Below, one piece after another: positions 42,371 to 51,071 of a stretch of 64,000 bases of DNA. The notes beneath the pieces are model-generated. The model searched no databases. It saw nothing but the letters and a program-made list of their open reading frames with translations, and was not told the DNA's origin. How positions within the stretch are numbered: the stretch's first letter is position 1; the number at the start of each line of letters is the position of its first letter. Location of the stretch: assembly GCA_021604865.1 (NCBI GenBank), contig BQJU01000007.1, forward strand, positions 62,001-126,000. Direction: 5' to 3'. The translations under genes and the position numbers were made by a program. The stretch comes from Saprospiraceae bacterium (lineage in GTDB: Bacteria > Bacteroidota > Bacteroidia > Chitinophagales > Saprospiraceae).

Positions 42371-42410
42371 GCGTTTGTTTGGAGGTCGGCTTTGACCTCC
42401 AGACAAACCC
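42371..42410. repeat. Family-B hairpin, probable terminator after the PorP gene
   Basis: Arms GTTTGTTTGGAGGTC (42373-42387) and GACCTCCAGACAAAC (42394-42408) differ at one position; the loop GGCTTT is 6 nt. It lies 9 nt after the PorP stop and can serve as a transcription stop between the convergent genes. Confidence 0.75.
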
Positions 42411-42420
42411 TCAGTGAAAC

Positions 42421-43047
42421 TTAATACATAATCAAACTTGTTCCTGTAACATACTTCGAATGTTTATCTATTCGAAAGGGAATGTATTGGGTGATTCGAT
42501 CAGCTTCATGTTCGAGCGCTTGGTCGTATTTGAGTTCGAGAATCACTTTGTGGGGTAGTTCATGTACCAATCGAGGGAAGGAAGAGTTAAAGGGGCCAAA
42601 TTGAAGGCGGTGGTCTACCGTAATCCGGAATTTACCATTAAAGGTGCTGTAATATGCTCGTTGATAAGCATTGAGCAAGGCCGGTTGCAATTGAAGTTCT
42701 TTCGTCCAGTTTAAGTTCGGAATCAAGTTTATCAATGAATTCCAATCCTCAACTTCACGGTCTTCCCATTCTTTCCGGCCCAATTGATTGTCTTTAATTT
42801 TGGTTTCCAGGCGAATGTTTCTGACCGTTTCTATAGGATTGCCGTACCAACGAATTCGATATTTGTGCCGCTTGGATATTCCCATCAGATTGTGCTGGAA
42901 AGTAGAAAAATCGGCCGTATCAAAATAGATGTTATTCACCTGCCGGTCAGGAAAAGCTTTGCGGAAACCAGCAGGATGCATGCGAACTAAATGTTCAACT
43001 TCAAAAGCATGAAAATTTTCGACTACGTATTTATGCTCATACCGCAT
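42421..43047 (-). CDS. VTC-domain protein (polyphosphate-polymerase-like fold)
   Basis: The VTC tunnel-fold motifs are visible: basic residues at MRYEHKYVVEN, FRKAFPDRQVNNIYFDTAD, KRHKYRIRWYG and LETKIKDNQLGRKEW, then HELPHKVILELKYDQAL. 208 residues. In yeast this fold makes polyphosphate; bacterial single-domain members have been tied to polyphosphate handling or to capsule/spore clusters. No DUF4956 partner is nearby. Activity is not provable from sequence, but the basic tunnel residues and glutamate ligands appear kept. Confidence 0.8.
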   Translation of the reverse strand: MRYEHKYVVENFHAFEVEHLVRMHPAGFRKAFPDRQVNNIYFDTADFSTFQHNLMGISKRHKYRIRWYGNPIETVRNIRLETKIKDNQLGRKEWEDREVEDWNSLINLIPNLNWTKELQLQPALLNAYQRAYYSTFNGKFRITVDHRLQFGPFNSSFPRLVHELPHKVILELKYDQALEHEADRITQYIPFRIDKHSKYVTGTSLIMY

Positions 43048-43110
43048 TAAAAGATAAAGTTTAAACGGCTGTTTAACGAGATCCTTTGCAGCCCGAATAG
43101 CTTGCCCCGG

Positions 43111-43134
43111 GGTTGGCCTCCAAACATGCTCTTA
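43111..43134. repeat. Family-B end overlapping the ribB stop
   Basis: GTTGGCCTCCAAACATGCTC lies here; its end covers the TTA stop of ribB (minus strand) at 43132. Only one arm is clear. Confidence 0.4.
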
Positions 43135-44307
43135 TAGCGGGATATTTTCAATAATCTCCAGTCCATAACCAATCAAGCCAATCCTCCTTTTCGGGTGATT
43201 AGAAATGACTCGCATCTTTGTTACACCAAGATCCCTTAGAATTTGGGCACCAACACCATAATCGCGTTGTTCACTTTCCAACCGACCTTCCAAGCTAGGA
43301 GATTCTCCCTTGCTTTGTTTTTCCTGGATATCCTGTAGCAAATGTAACATGGCATCTCCTTTTTCACCGTGCCGCATATACAGTAGCAGTCCTTTACCTT
43401 CCTCGCTGATCATATTCAGGACAGCTTCCAATTGTTGGGCGTAGCCACCAAATAATGAGCCAATTATATCGCCGGTTTCTGTAGAAGAATGGACACGAAT
43501 AAGCACCGGTTCATTCTCCTCCCAGTCGCCCTTCTTAATCGCTAGATGGATATCGTTTGTAGTGATCTGTCGATAGGCAATGACCTCAAAATCACCAAAA
43601 CGAGTATTGATATTTACAGCAATTTCTTTTTTGATAATACGCTCATTCCGCATGCGGTAAGCGACCAAATCATTGATAGCAATGATTTTCAGATCAAAGC
43701 GCTCCGCAATTTTCATGAGTTTGGGTAAACGGGCAGGACTACCATCTTCATCCAGTACTTCAACAAGCACGCCAGCTGGATAAAACCCTGCCAATTTGGC
43801 CAGATCAATAGATGCTTCCGTATGTCCTGTGCGTCTTAAAACACCACCAGTTTTGGCTTTTAGTGGAAAAATATGTCCAGGTCGGGCAAAATCGGTGGCT
43901 TTGGTTTTCGGATCGATCAGAGCACGGATACCGGTAGCCCTATCGTAGGCACTGATGCCCGTTGTGCACCCCTGACCAATCAGGTCAATAGAAACGGTAA
44001 AGGCCGTTTCGTGCAGTGCGGTATTAGAGGTAACCATCATGTTTAACTCCAATTCCTCCACTCGCTTTTCATCAATAGGCGTACAAATCAACCCGCGACC
44101 GTGGGTGGCCATAAAATTAATAATTTCGGGAGTCACACATTCTGCGGCACAAATGAAATCTCCTTCATTTTCCCGATCTTCATCATCTACCACAATGATT
44201 ACTTTGCCCGCTTTAATATCCTCAATTGCTTCTTCAATGGTATTTAACTTGAAGTCAGGCTGGTCAGTTTCTTTTTGGTGGTTCCCAGACATTATTTTTG
44301 ATTCCAT
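43132..44307 (-). CDS. ribB: 3,4-dihydroxy-2-butanone-4-phosphate synthase with a degenerate GTP cyclohydrolase II-like domain
   Basis: The N-terminal 220 residues are an intact RibB: IIVVDDEDRENEGDFICAAE, FMATHGRGLICTPI and GHIFPLKAKTGGVLRRTGHT, making the four-carbon riboflavin precursor from ribulose-5-phosphate. The C-terminal half looks like GTP cyclohydrolase II (RVHSSTETGDIIGSLFGGYA), but the zinc cysteines of RibA (SxCxxGD and RCDCG) are absent. This is a RibBX-like arrangement, so RibA activity must come from another gene. Start at 44307; an internal ATG 15 nt in (44292) is possible. It overlaps the GT2 gene end by 44 nt. Confidence 0.9.
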   Translation of the reverse strand: MESKIMSGNHQKETDQPDFKLNTIEEAIEDIKAGKVIIVVDDEDRENEGDFICAAECVTPEIINFMATHGRGLICTPIDEKRVEELELNMMVTSNTALHETAFTVSIDLIGQGCTTGISAYDRATGIRALIDPKTKATDFARPGHIFPLKAKTGGVLRRTGHTEASIDLAKLAGFYPAGVLVEVLDEDGSPARLPKLMKIAERFDLKIIAINDLVAYRMRNERIIKKEIAVNINTRFGDFEVIAYRQITTNDIHLAIKKGDWEENEPVLIRVHSSTETGDIIGSLFGGYAQQLEAVLNMISEEGKGLLLYMRHGEKGDAMLHLLQDIQEKQSKGESPSLEGRLESEQRDYGVGAQILRDLGVTKMRVISNHPKRRIGLIGYGLEIIENIPL

Positions 44308-45463
44308 ATATAAATTTTATGAAGCCACTAAGTAGGGCAATGTTCATGCAAACAAAATAGCGAACTGCACGTAATGGAGCTATATTCAAATTTAGTTTCT
44401 TCAATAGAAGATCCAATAGTGGCAGACCGGCAAAAAAACCAAACAATAACAAAAACAGCACAAGGTAAAATAAGTTGTAGCAAATCCCCAGGATTAATGA
44501 GCATAGTAATAAAAATCCTAGTAAAAATGGGCCAAACCATCGCAACACCTTGTGAGAAAAAAAAGCAAAATTCAGTGGACTGAACGGCGGCCACCATAAA
44601 TGGGGGAAGGTCAACAGGTTCTGAAAATTCCCAGCAGAAATCCTGGATTTCCTCCGAAATTCCTCCTTTATTTCATGCGAAACCGCTTCAAAACATACGG
44701 CCTCTAATTCGTTGATAGCATTGCCCCCTTGTTCAAATGCCTTCATCGTTATATAAAAATCATCAACCAGAAAAGTAGGAGGAACTTCTGAATAAAAATT
44801 CGATCGAATGGCATAACATCCACCAAAAGGGCCTATCATCTTACCCCACACAATCCCTTCCCGGTTTTTAAGGTACACTTCCGAAGAAATATAATGATTT
44901 TCAGGGACGGAAATCCCATCTGCCTGCATACCGGTATGCACCATGTGGGCATCAACAATCACTATTTCCGGATTGAAAAAATGTTTAGCTAAATGGTAAA
45001 CGGTTTTGGGACTCAGCATCACGTTGGCATCCGTAATCAAGAGAATGTGCTCAGCAGAATCGGCACGCTCCATTTTAGCCAATCGAACCATTTCGTTGAC
45101 AACGCCGGGTTTTCCCTTTCTTTCCAGAAAAGGATTAAAATGGATTTGTTGGTATTTATCAGCAAAATCGGTAACAATCTCATTGGTTTGATCACTCGAA
45201 CAGTCTGAACCGATATAAATGGCCAATTTTTCCGATGGATAATCCTGTTGGAGCAGGCTATTCAATTTTTGTGCGATAACCTTTTCTTCGTTGTACAAAG
45301 ACATGACAACGGTTACAAAGGGCAGCTGGTTTTGGTCCGGATAGATCAATCGATTATTGGACTTTCCTTTCGCCAGCCATTTGAGCAAAATAGGATAAAA
45401 AACATAGGTATGTAAAATCCCTAGAAAACTTAAGTAAAAAATAATTTTTAGCGCTAGCTCCAT
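44264..45463 (-). CDS. Membrane glycosyltransferase family 2 (processive-type architecture)
   Basis: GT2 enzyme with a transmembrane helix at the N-terminus (LALKIIFYLSFLGILHTYVF) and several at the C-terminus (about 295-385: WFGPFLLGFLLLCSLILGI). The catalytic centre holds LLITDANVMLSPK (acidic donor site) and the acceptor motif region SHEIKEEFRRKSRISAGNFQ. Similar to polysaccharide or glycolipid synthases with cytoplasmic active sites. ATG at 45463 was preferred over an upstream GTG. The gene overlaps ribB by up to 44 nt and follows a GT4 gene on the same strand, suggesting a small glycan operon. Confidence 0.85.
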   Translation of the reverse strand: MELALKIIFYLSFLGILHTYVFYPILLKWLAKGKSNNRLIYPDQNQLPFVTVVMSLYNEEKVIAQKLNSLLQQDYPSEKLAIYIGSDCSSDQTNEIVTDFADKYQQIHFNPFLERKGKPGVVNEMVRLAKMERADSAEHILLITDANVMLSPKTVYHLAKHFFNPEIVIVDAHMVHTGMQADGISVPENHYISSEVYLKNREGIVWGKMIGPFGGCYAIRSNFYSEVPPTFLVDDFYITMKAFEQGGNAINELEAVCFEAVSHEIKEEFRRKSRISAGNFQNLLTFPHLWWPPFSPLNFAFFSHKVLRWFGPFLLGFLLLCSLILGICYNLFYLVLFLLLFGFFAGLPLLDLLLKKLNLNIAPLRAVRYFVCMNIALLSGFIKFIYGIKNNVWEPPKRN

Positions 45464-45499
45464 AAGAAAGATGAGCCAGGGGCCCAACACTTTTCTGTT

Positions 45500-46711
45500 T
45501 TACAATGCTTCGACCATCATAGAGCTATAGGCATTCATTAAGCCAGACGCGATATGATGGCTTTCGTAGTGCCTCATCACAAAATCCTGTGCCTGGTGTC
45601 CCATCTTCTGCAGGGTTCCGTTTTGGCGCAAGCAATATTCAATGCCTTCTAAAAAAGCCTCAGGGGTATCGGCTACGATCACTTCGGAGCGATCTTCTGC
45701 TTTAATACCTTCTAATCCCAAGCTTGTAGTCAAGACCACTTTGCCCAATGCCATTCCTTCCAGTATTTTGGCGCGCATGCCGCTGCCCGACAGAAGTGGC
45801 ACAACCATGAGGCTGTGCTGGTTGATAAATTGGAGGGCATCAGGCACCTCTCCATGTACCACGAGATTTTTTCTTTTGGCATTTTTTAGCCAATCTGGTG
45901 TATTTCTACCTGCAACATGCAGGCTAAGATCCGGGAATTTTTTTGTCAGCTTTCCCCATACATTATCCAGGAACCAACCCAGGCCTTCCAAGTTAGGCAT
46001 CCAGTCCAGTGACCCAATAAAAGCAATGGAAGGTGTCGTGTTATAACTTTTAAAGTCTGCTTTATAGATCTCCATATCCAAGCCAATTGGCGTCACTACT
46101 GCCGGCCCACGATAACCCATACTACGAAAATGTTTGAGATCGCGGTCAGTAATGGCCACCATCATATCGTATTGCATCAATTGCTGGGTTTCAAAACGTT
46201 TCAGCTTGGTTGTCAGATGATCCAGATACCACTTTTTAGGCCAAATCCTGGTGTTGTTGGTAATGCGTTCCCAGATTTCGTATTCTACATTGTGGGCGCG
46301 CATGGCAATAATAGCATCGGAGTATTTCCGAATAACCGGGATATATGGAGCCAGATAGAGGGTTTCCAATTGGATGACATCAAATTCCTCACGTTTCAGA
46401 AGCTCAATCAGCTTATTGGAAAACTGATCAGACACAAAACGGGAAATATGATAAGATTCTGGTGAAAAGAGATTCTTCAGCGCCTCCAAAGGTTTGATGC
46501 GATTGTCTACTTCGACAGTGTAAATCTGATCATAATGTCTGAAATCATCAGGAAGCAAATTGAGGTCGAAATAATGCTTCTTGGTATTCATGGCCAAAAG
46601 CGTCATTTCGCAACCTAAATCGCAAAGAGCTTTACTCAGGCTGGTCACTGCAATGGATTCGCCATCTTTCAACGGGAATGGGAACTTCTTGCAGAGTTGA
46701 AGAATTTTCAT
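45500..46711 (-). CDS. Glycosyltransferase family 4 (GT-B fold)
   Basis: GT-B glycosyltransferase of 403 residues. The N-terminal acceptor domain has KKFPFPLKDGESIAVTSLS, and the C-terminal donor domain has IAFIGSLDWMPNLEGLGWFL, MVVPLLSGSGMRAKILEGMA (the usual glycine- and glutamate-containing donor motif) and VVLTTSLGLEGI. It probably transfers sugars to a cell-surface glycan with the neighbouring GT2 enzyme. A minus-strand TATTTTTG box at 46841-46848 could be its promoter. Confidence 0.9.
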   Translation of the reverse strand: MKILQLCKKFPFPLKDGESIAVTSLSKALCDLGCEMTLLAMNTKKHYFDLNLLPDDFRHYDQIYTVEVDNRIKPLEALKNLFSPESYHISRFVSDQFSNKLIELLKREEFDVIQLETLYLAPYIPVIRKYSDAIIAMRAHNVEYEIWERITNNTRIWPKKWYLDHLTTKLKRFETQQLMQYDMMVAITDRDLKHFRSMGYRGPAVVTPIGLDMEIYKADFKSYNTTPSIAFIGSLDWMPNLEGLGWFLDNVWGKLTKKFPDLSLHVAGRNTPDWLKNAKRKNLVVHGEVPDALQFINQHSLMVVPLLSGSGMRAKILEGMALGKVVLTTSLGLEGIKAEDRSEVIVADTPEAFLEGIEYCLRQNGTLQKMGHQAQDFVMRHYESHHIASGLMNAYSSMMVEAL

Positions 46712-46840
46712 GCAGAAATAGGTTTATACTCTATCAGCAATAGTCAAGGTTTAGGGCAACTATTTATCGAACTGAAAGACAGTTAATTACAAGGCAAACT
46801 CTCATGGTCATCTTCCCTGAAGGGTAAAAATCAGGGTTTG

Positions 46841-46848
46841 CAAAAATA
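46841..46848 (-). promoter_or_regulatory. -7 promoter box (minus-strand TATTTTTG)
   Basis: Plus strand CAAAAATA, i.e. TATTTTTG on the minus strand, about 130 nt upstream of the GT4 ATG. Confidence 0.35.
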
Positions 46849-46886
46849 CTTTTTTTCCGCCATTTTTTGCATTTATCCAAATCAAA

Positions 46887-47255
46887 CTACGTTGGCTGGA
46901 CGACCTCCGTGTCTTTATCCCAGGGCGGAGTCACGATACACAGTATTTCAAGGGTTACTTCTCCATCATTGGTTACGAATTGTTCCGCTCCTGGTGGAAT
47001 GAATAATAACTCTTTTTTCGACAACCGGACTGCTTCCCCATTAACATAAGCCGTACCACTTCCTTCTAAAACGATATAAACTTCTGAACGTTCCTCCAAG
47101 TGGTGTGGCAACGAAGATTTCCCCGGTTCCAATGTAGCATAAGCCAGACTGTAGGGAGTGTCCGGATCTCCATTTTTAGGATGCAGCCACTCCCTGATTT
47201 TAGTTTCATCGCCAGCTATGAAGGCTTCGATCTCCTTCAATTTTTTAACGATCAT
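46887..47255 (-). CDS. Cupin-domain protein
   Basis: Single beta-barrel cupin of 122 residues: the first cupin motif lies at SLPHHLEERSEVYIVLEGSG (two histidines and a glutamate as metal ligands), and the second at IPPGAEQFVTNDGEVTLEIL. No signal peptide. It starts only 8 nt downstream of the M1 peptidase stop, so it is probably the last gene of that transcript. Function unknown; small cupins of this type often bind or isomerise small molecules. Confidence 0.9.
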   Translation of the reverse strand: MIVKKLKEIEAFIAGDETKIREWLHPKNGDPDTPYSLAYATLEPGKSSLPHHLEERSEVYIVLEGSGTAYVNGEAVRLSKKELLFIPPGAEQFVTNDGEVTLEILCIVTPPWDKDTEVVQPT

Positions 47256-47263
47256 TCCGGTGA

Positions 47264-49126
47264 TTAATTGGAAGAAGAATAAGTATTATTTTCCGATTCC
47301 ACATCTGCCATTCCTCCTTTCGGATCAATGACAATATTTACAATCTGGTCTTTGCTCTGACTAAGGGTAATCTGATATTCAGGATTCGTCCAGGGCCAAT
47401 CTTCAAGAACGGTGTATTTAATGGTCGCATCCGGAGATGGTTTGGCTCCACGCATGATTCGGAGTGGAATATTAAACAATTCGCTCGTTCCGTCTTTATA
47501 GCTGACCAATACATCAAGTGGCATAGGCATTAATCCGATTCTTTGTAGTGTCACAAGGGTATTGCGATTATCGGCTTCAACACTTTTAATCCCATAGTCT
47601 ATTGTTTTCGTGGTATTGACAAAATATTCGCGGTACCAATCCAACTCCAAACCGGAAGATTTTTCCATAATACGGATAAAATCATTGGCATTGGGATGTT
47701 TAAATTTCCAGGTATTAAAATAGTCCAATAACCCGGCATCAAAAGCCTGCTTCCCTATAATGTATTCCAATTGAGCCAGAAAAACAGAACCTTTTACATA
47801 AGCGGCTACACTATAACCTGCATTGGTATTAAAATGGTCTGAATGAGTAGTTAATGGTTCTTCCAGGCCGCTTTTTGAGAACCCTGCGTAACCACTATAT
47901 GTTCCCACAAGAGGATTTTCAACCATTTGTCCGGGAATTAACCCCAAACCTTTCAAATGATTCATCACCCGGCTGGATGCATAACTGGTAAACCCTTCAT
48001 CCATCCAGGCATATAGGCTTTCATTTGTACCTAAAACCATTTGATACCAGCTGTGCAACAATTCATGCACTGATACACCAACCAGGCTGCCCAAACTTCT
48101 TTCTCCAGTGATTAGTGTGGCCATAGGGTATTCCATTCCACCATCACCTCCTTGTATAAAGGAATACTGTTTGTATGGATACTGGCCAAAATTTTTATTG
48201 ATGTACTCAAAGGCTTTATCCATAATGGCTGGCAATGCCACCCAGCTATCTGTTGTATTATCATTTTTCTGATAGAAAAAATTGAGCACCAGTCCATCAG
48301 CTCTGGTAAAGGTATCGTGAGTATAATCGGGGTCAGCGGCCCACATAAAGTCATGAACCTGAGGGGCAACAAAATGCCAGGTCAATTTTTTGCCTTTCTT
48401 TTTGGGAGGATCGGTATTTTCTCCAGCATATCCATGCCCAATATCTTCCGGATTTTGTAGATAACCGGTTCCCCCTATAGTGTAATTCCGGTCAATAGTG
48501 ATGGACACATCATAATCGCCCCAAACGCCATAAAACTCCCGGGCTATATAAGGATTAGCATGCCAACCTTGGTAGTCATATTCGCACATCTTAGGGTACC
48601 ACTGCGCCATAGAGTACGCAATACCTTCCGCATTATCACGGCCAGATCTTCTAATTTGTACAGGTACTTGTGAATCAAACTCCATATAGAATTCAGCTTT
48701 CTCTCCTGGCTTGATGGGTTCTGCCAATTGAACTTCCAAGATTGTTCCTGCAACTTCAAATTGCAAATCTTTACCATTTTGTTTTAATACCTGAATTTTG
48801 TGGTATCCCATTTCATCCTTTTCCAATTTAGAAATGCGATCGCTAACCCGGGGATCAGCGTCAGGAATCGTTCTGGAACGCACATCCATCATACTGCCTG
48901 GCTGAAAAGCATTGAAATACAAATGGTAAAAAACACGGTCCAATTGATCAGGAGAATTGTTGTAATATACCAAGGTTTGTTTGCCACTAAACTGGTGTTG
49001 TTTGGTATCAAAATCAATATCCATTTTATATTCCACTGCCTGTTGCCAGCGATCAGGCTGGGCTTGGGTAATTACAGCAATCGAAAAAAAAGAAAGAAAT
49101 AACGATAACAAGCTGAACTTTTGCAT
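47264..49126 (-). CDS. M1-family metallopeptidase
   Basis: Zinc aminopeptidase of the gluzincin type. Signal peptide (LLSLFLSFFSIAVITQAQ), then a beta-rich domain, and a catalytic domain with GGMEYPMATLI (the GAMEN equivalent), HELLHSWYQ (zinc ligands H354 and H358, catalytic E355) and WMDEGFTSYASS with the third ligand E377 at the proper spacing. 620 residues with ATG at 49126; a TTG 6 nt upstream was rejected. It would act in the periplasm or on the surface. The substrate is unknown. Confidence 0.92.
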   Translation of the reverse strand: MQKFSLLSLFLSFFSIAVITQAQPDRWQQAVEYKMDIDFDTKQHQFSGKQTLVYYNNSPDQLDRVFYHLYFNAFQPGSMMDVRSRTIPDADPRVSDRISKLEKDEMGYHKIQVLKQNGKDLQFEVAGTILEVQLAEPIKPGEKAEFYMEFDSQVPVQIRRSGRDNAEGIAYSMAQWYPKMCEYDYQGWHANPYIAREFYGVWGDYDVSITIDRNYTIGGTGYLQNPEDIGHGYAGENTDPPKKKGKKLTWHFVAPQVHDFMWAADPDYTHDTFTRADGLVLNFFYQKNDNTTDSWVALPAIMDKAFEYINKNFGQYPYKQYSFIQGGDGGMEYPMATLITGERSLGSLVGVSVHELLHSWYQMVLGTNESLYAWMDEGFTSYASSRVMNHLKGLGLIPGQMVENPLVGTYSGYAGFSKSGLEEPLTTHSDHFNTNAGYSVAAYVKGSVFLAQLEYIIGKQAFDAGLLDYFNTWKFKHPNANDFIRIMEKSSGLELDWYREYFVNTTKTIDYGIKSVEADNRNTLVTLQRIGLMPMPLDVLVSYKDGTSELFNIPLRIMRGAKPSPDATIKYTVLEDWPWTNPEYQITLSQSKDQIVNIVIDPKGGMADVESENNTYSSSN

Positions 49127-49192
49127 TTTCAAGAAATTAGTTTCGTTCTTAAATTATTATTTTAGCCTGAGTGGCTCATTTCAAATTCGAGT

Positions 49193-50260
49193 TTATTGCC
49201 AACCGGCTTCTTTCATCAAAGCCCTGGCATTTTCCATTTGTCGGGCAACTTCACTGAAATCAATACGCTTTTCGGAGAAACCACCTACTTCAATCAAGAA
49301 ATCATTTGGCAATGCAAATAAATTAACTGGATATTCCTGGATAGAATTGCCGAAAGTCTCCTGTACTGCTTTGCCACTCAAATATTCCAACAGTTTCAAT
49401 GAATTGTGGCGATGTGGGGTGTTTAAAAAAAGCCCGGCAGAGGTAAGGTTGTAATAGGTCCCCCCTTCCGGATTCACCGGGTATTTTATGGCCAGGGTAT
49501 CCGCCAACTTAAAATAATCGGGATTGCCGGAATATTGCCAGCTTAGCTTAACCGAGGCGTTGATCAAACCGACGGTGCCACGTTTTTCATTTAGCGCTTT
49601 CATCATTGCAAAGCTATTCTCCAGGGGGGCTTCCGCCAAATTGGCTATCATTCCGGTTAGCCACCTCCTGGTTGATGCCTCACCCTCGGTAGCCAACATC
49701 GATGCCACCAGCGTTTGGTTAGCCCGGTTGCTAGCCTGGGTTAGCAATAATTTACCTTTCCACTGAGGATTAGCAAGGTCGGAATACTGAACCAATTTCC
49801 TTTCATCAGTTGAGTGGCGAGGGAAGATAAACGCCATAGCCCATTTACTCAGTCCCATCCAGGTTCCCTCATAATCCATATTCCGGGAAGCAATATTTTC
49901 TTCCAGAATTTCAGTGGAAAAAGGTTGAAGCATTCCCTTGTTTTTCAACTCAAACATATCCCCCAAGTCGCCAAAAATGACCAGATCAGCTGATTTCACA
50001 GTTCCTTCCTGGTCTAGTTTGGCAATCAAACTATCCGCGGCTGCCATCGTTATGGCCACCCGGGTTTCCATATTATTTTCAAAACCTTCAAGCAGCCCAG
50101 GCGTAAACGCACGGTGTGCATAAAGGTTGACTATTTCCGTAACCAGTTGGGTTGGTTGATTGGGCGTATTTTCTTTAGGTTTTTGCCCATCACAACCCAA
50201 TTGTAGAATTGTCATCAACAATAAACTGGGTAGGTAAAGCCTATCTATTCCTCTTTTCAT
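49193..50260 (-). CDS. Iron-type ABC transporter substrate-binding lipoprotein
   Basis: Lipoprotein (LLLMTILQLGCDGQK, lipobox cysteine) of the bacterial extracellular solute-binding family 1, similar to FbpA: VNLYAHRAFTPGLLEGFENN, ADLVIFGDLGDMFELKNKGM, YNLTSAGLFLNTPHRHN. FbpA-like proteins bind ferric iron, but here the usual tyrosine pair was not verified. No permease or ATPase gene is near, so it is an orphan binding protein in this window. It is separated by about 65 nt from the M1 peptidase gene downstream. Confidence 0.82.
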   Translation of the reverse strand: MKRGIDRLYLPSLLLMTILQLGCDGQKPKENTPNQPTQLVTEIVNLYAHRAFTPGLLEGFENNMETRVAITMAAADSLIAKLDQEGTVKSADLVIFGDLGDMFELKNKGMLQPFSTEILEENIASRNMDYEGTWMGLSKWAMAFIFPRHSTDERKLVQYSDLANPQWKGKLLLTQASNRANQTLVASMLATEGEASTRRWLTGMIANLAEAPLENSFAMMKALNEKRGTVGLINASVKLSWQYSGNPDYFKLADTLAIKYPVNPEGGTYYNLTSAGLFLNTPHRHNSLKLLEYLSGKAVQETFGNSIQEYPVNLFALPNDFLIEVGGFSEKRIDFSEVARQMENARALMKEAGWQ

Positions 50261-50275
50261 GCCTAGATGTTATGG

Positions 50276-50318
50276 TTCTTTGACAATTCCCGTGATTCCA
50301 AGTTTATTAGTCAAAGAA
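50276..50318. repeat. Family-C short inverted repeat
   Basis: TTCTTTGAC (50276-50284) pairs with GTCAAAGAA (50310-50318), a shortened copy with the same outer word as 32643-32749. It lies upstream of the binding-protein gene. Confidence 0.5.
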
Positions 50319-50466
50319 GGGAAATTATTACTTTTTTAATTTTTGAACACCACAAATGTAATTTTTTTGCGTCATTCAGATTGCCGTTCCTAAAATCATA
50401 TCTGAATAAGAACAGAATACTTGTGACAACTTCATCGTCAACCTACCTTTTTATAAAAGTGTTTAT

Positions 50467-50474
50467 TAACTTTG
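50467..50474 (+). promoter_or_regulatory. Bacteroidota -7 promoter box (TAACTTTG)
   Basis: TAACTTTG matches TAnnTTTG, 24 nt before the DUF6580 gene ATG. Confidence 0.5.
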
Positions 50475-50498
50475 TAGTAGCAAAAAAACAAAAAGATA

Positions 50499-51071
50499 AT
50501 GGCAAAGCGCATTCAATTAAGACTGAGTATTTTAAGTTTAATAATTCTCGCAGCGGCAATGACACGGCTTCTCCCCCATCCGCCTAATTTCACTCCTGTA
50601 GGGGCAATGGCACTGTTTGGCGCAGCCCATTTCAGCCGAAAATACCTGAGCATACTTATCCCTCTTGCGGCCATGTGGGTTAGCGATTTATTGTTAAATA
50701 ATCTCGTTTATGCCAGTCTCTATCCCGATTTTTATTCTGGTTTTAGCTGGTTTGGCAATTTATGGGTATACGCAAGTTTTGTCCTTATTGCCGGTCTGGG
50801 CTTTTTGTTATTGAAAAAAGTAAATCTACAAAACCTGCTTGGAGCTAGCCTGCTAGCCTCGATTGCCTTCTTCTTAATCACCAATTTTGGGGCTTGGGCA
50901 ATTAATCCTATGTATCCCAAAACTGCTGCTGGACTGAGTGCGGCCTATATTAGTGGAATACCTTTCTTTTGGAATACCATGGCCGGAGATTTGTTCTTTA
51001 CAGCAGTCCTTTTTGGCAGTTACGCATTGATCACCAGAAATTATCCGCTATTAAAAACGGAAAATGCCTGA
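50499..51071 (+). CDS. DUF6580-family membrane protein
   Basis: A 190-residue polytopic membrane protein, with about five hydrophobic segments and the conserved start LLPHPPNFTPVGAMALFGAA, then LIPLAAMWVSDLLLNN and FLITNFGAWAI. The later segment GIPFFWNTMAGDLFFTAVLF is also typical. The family has been proposed to be a transporter from its fold resemblance to ECF-type S components, but this is not established. It overlaps the start of the next gene by 8 nt, so the two are co-translated. Confidence 0.85.
   Translation: MAKRIQLRLSILSLIILAAAMTRLLPHPPNFTPVGAMALFGAAHFSRKYLSILIPLAAMWVSDLLLNNLVYASLYPDFYSGFSWFGNLWVYASFVLIAGLGFLLLKKVNLQNLLGASLLASIAFFLITNFGAWAINPMYPKTAAGLSAAYISGIPFFWNTMAGDLFFTAVLFGSYALITRNYPLLKTENA

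Noticed and set aside
49193-50260. Complete iron ABC transporter.
   Set aside because: Only the binding protein is present; neighbours are not permease or ATPase genes.
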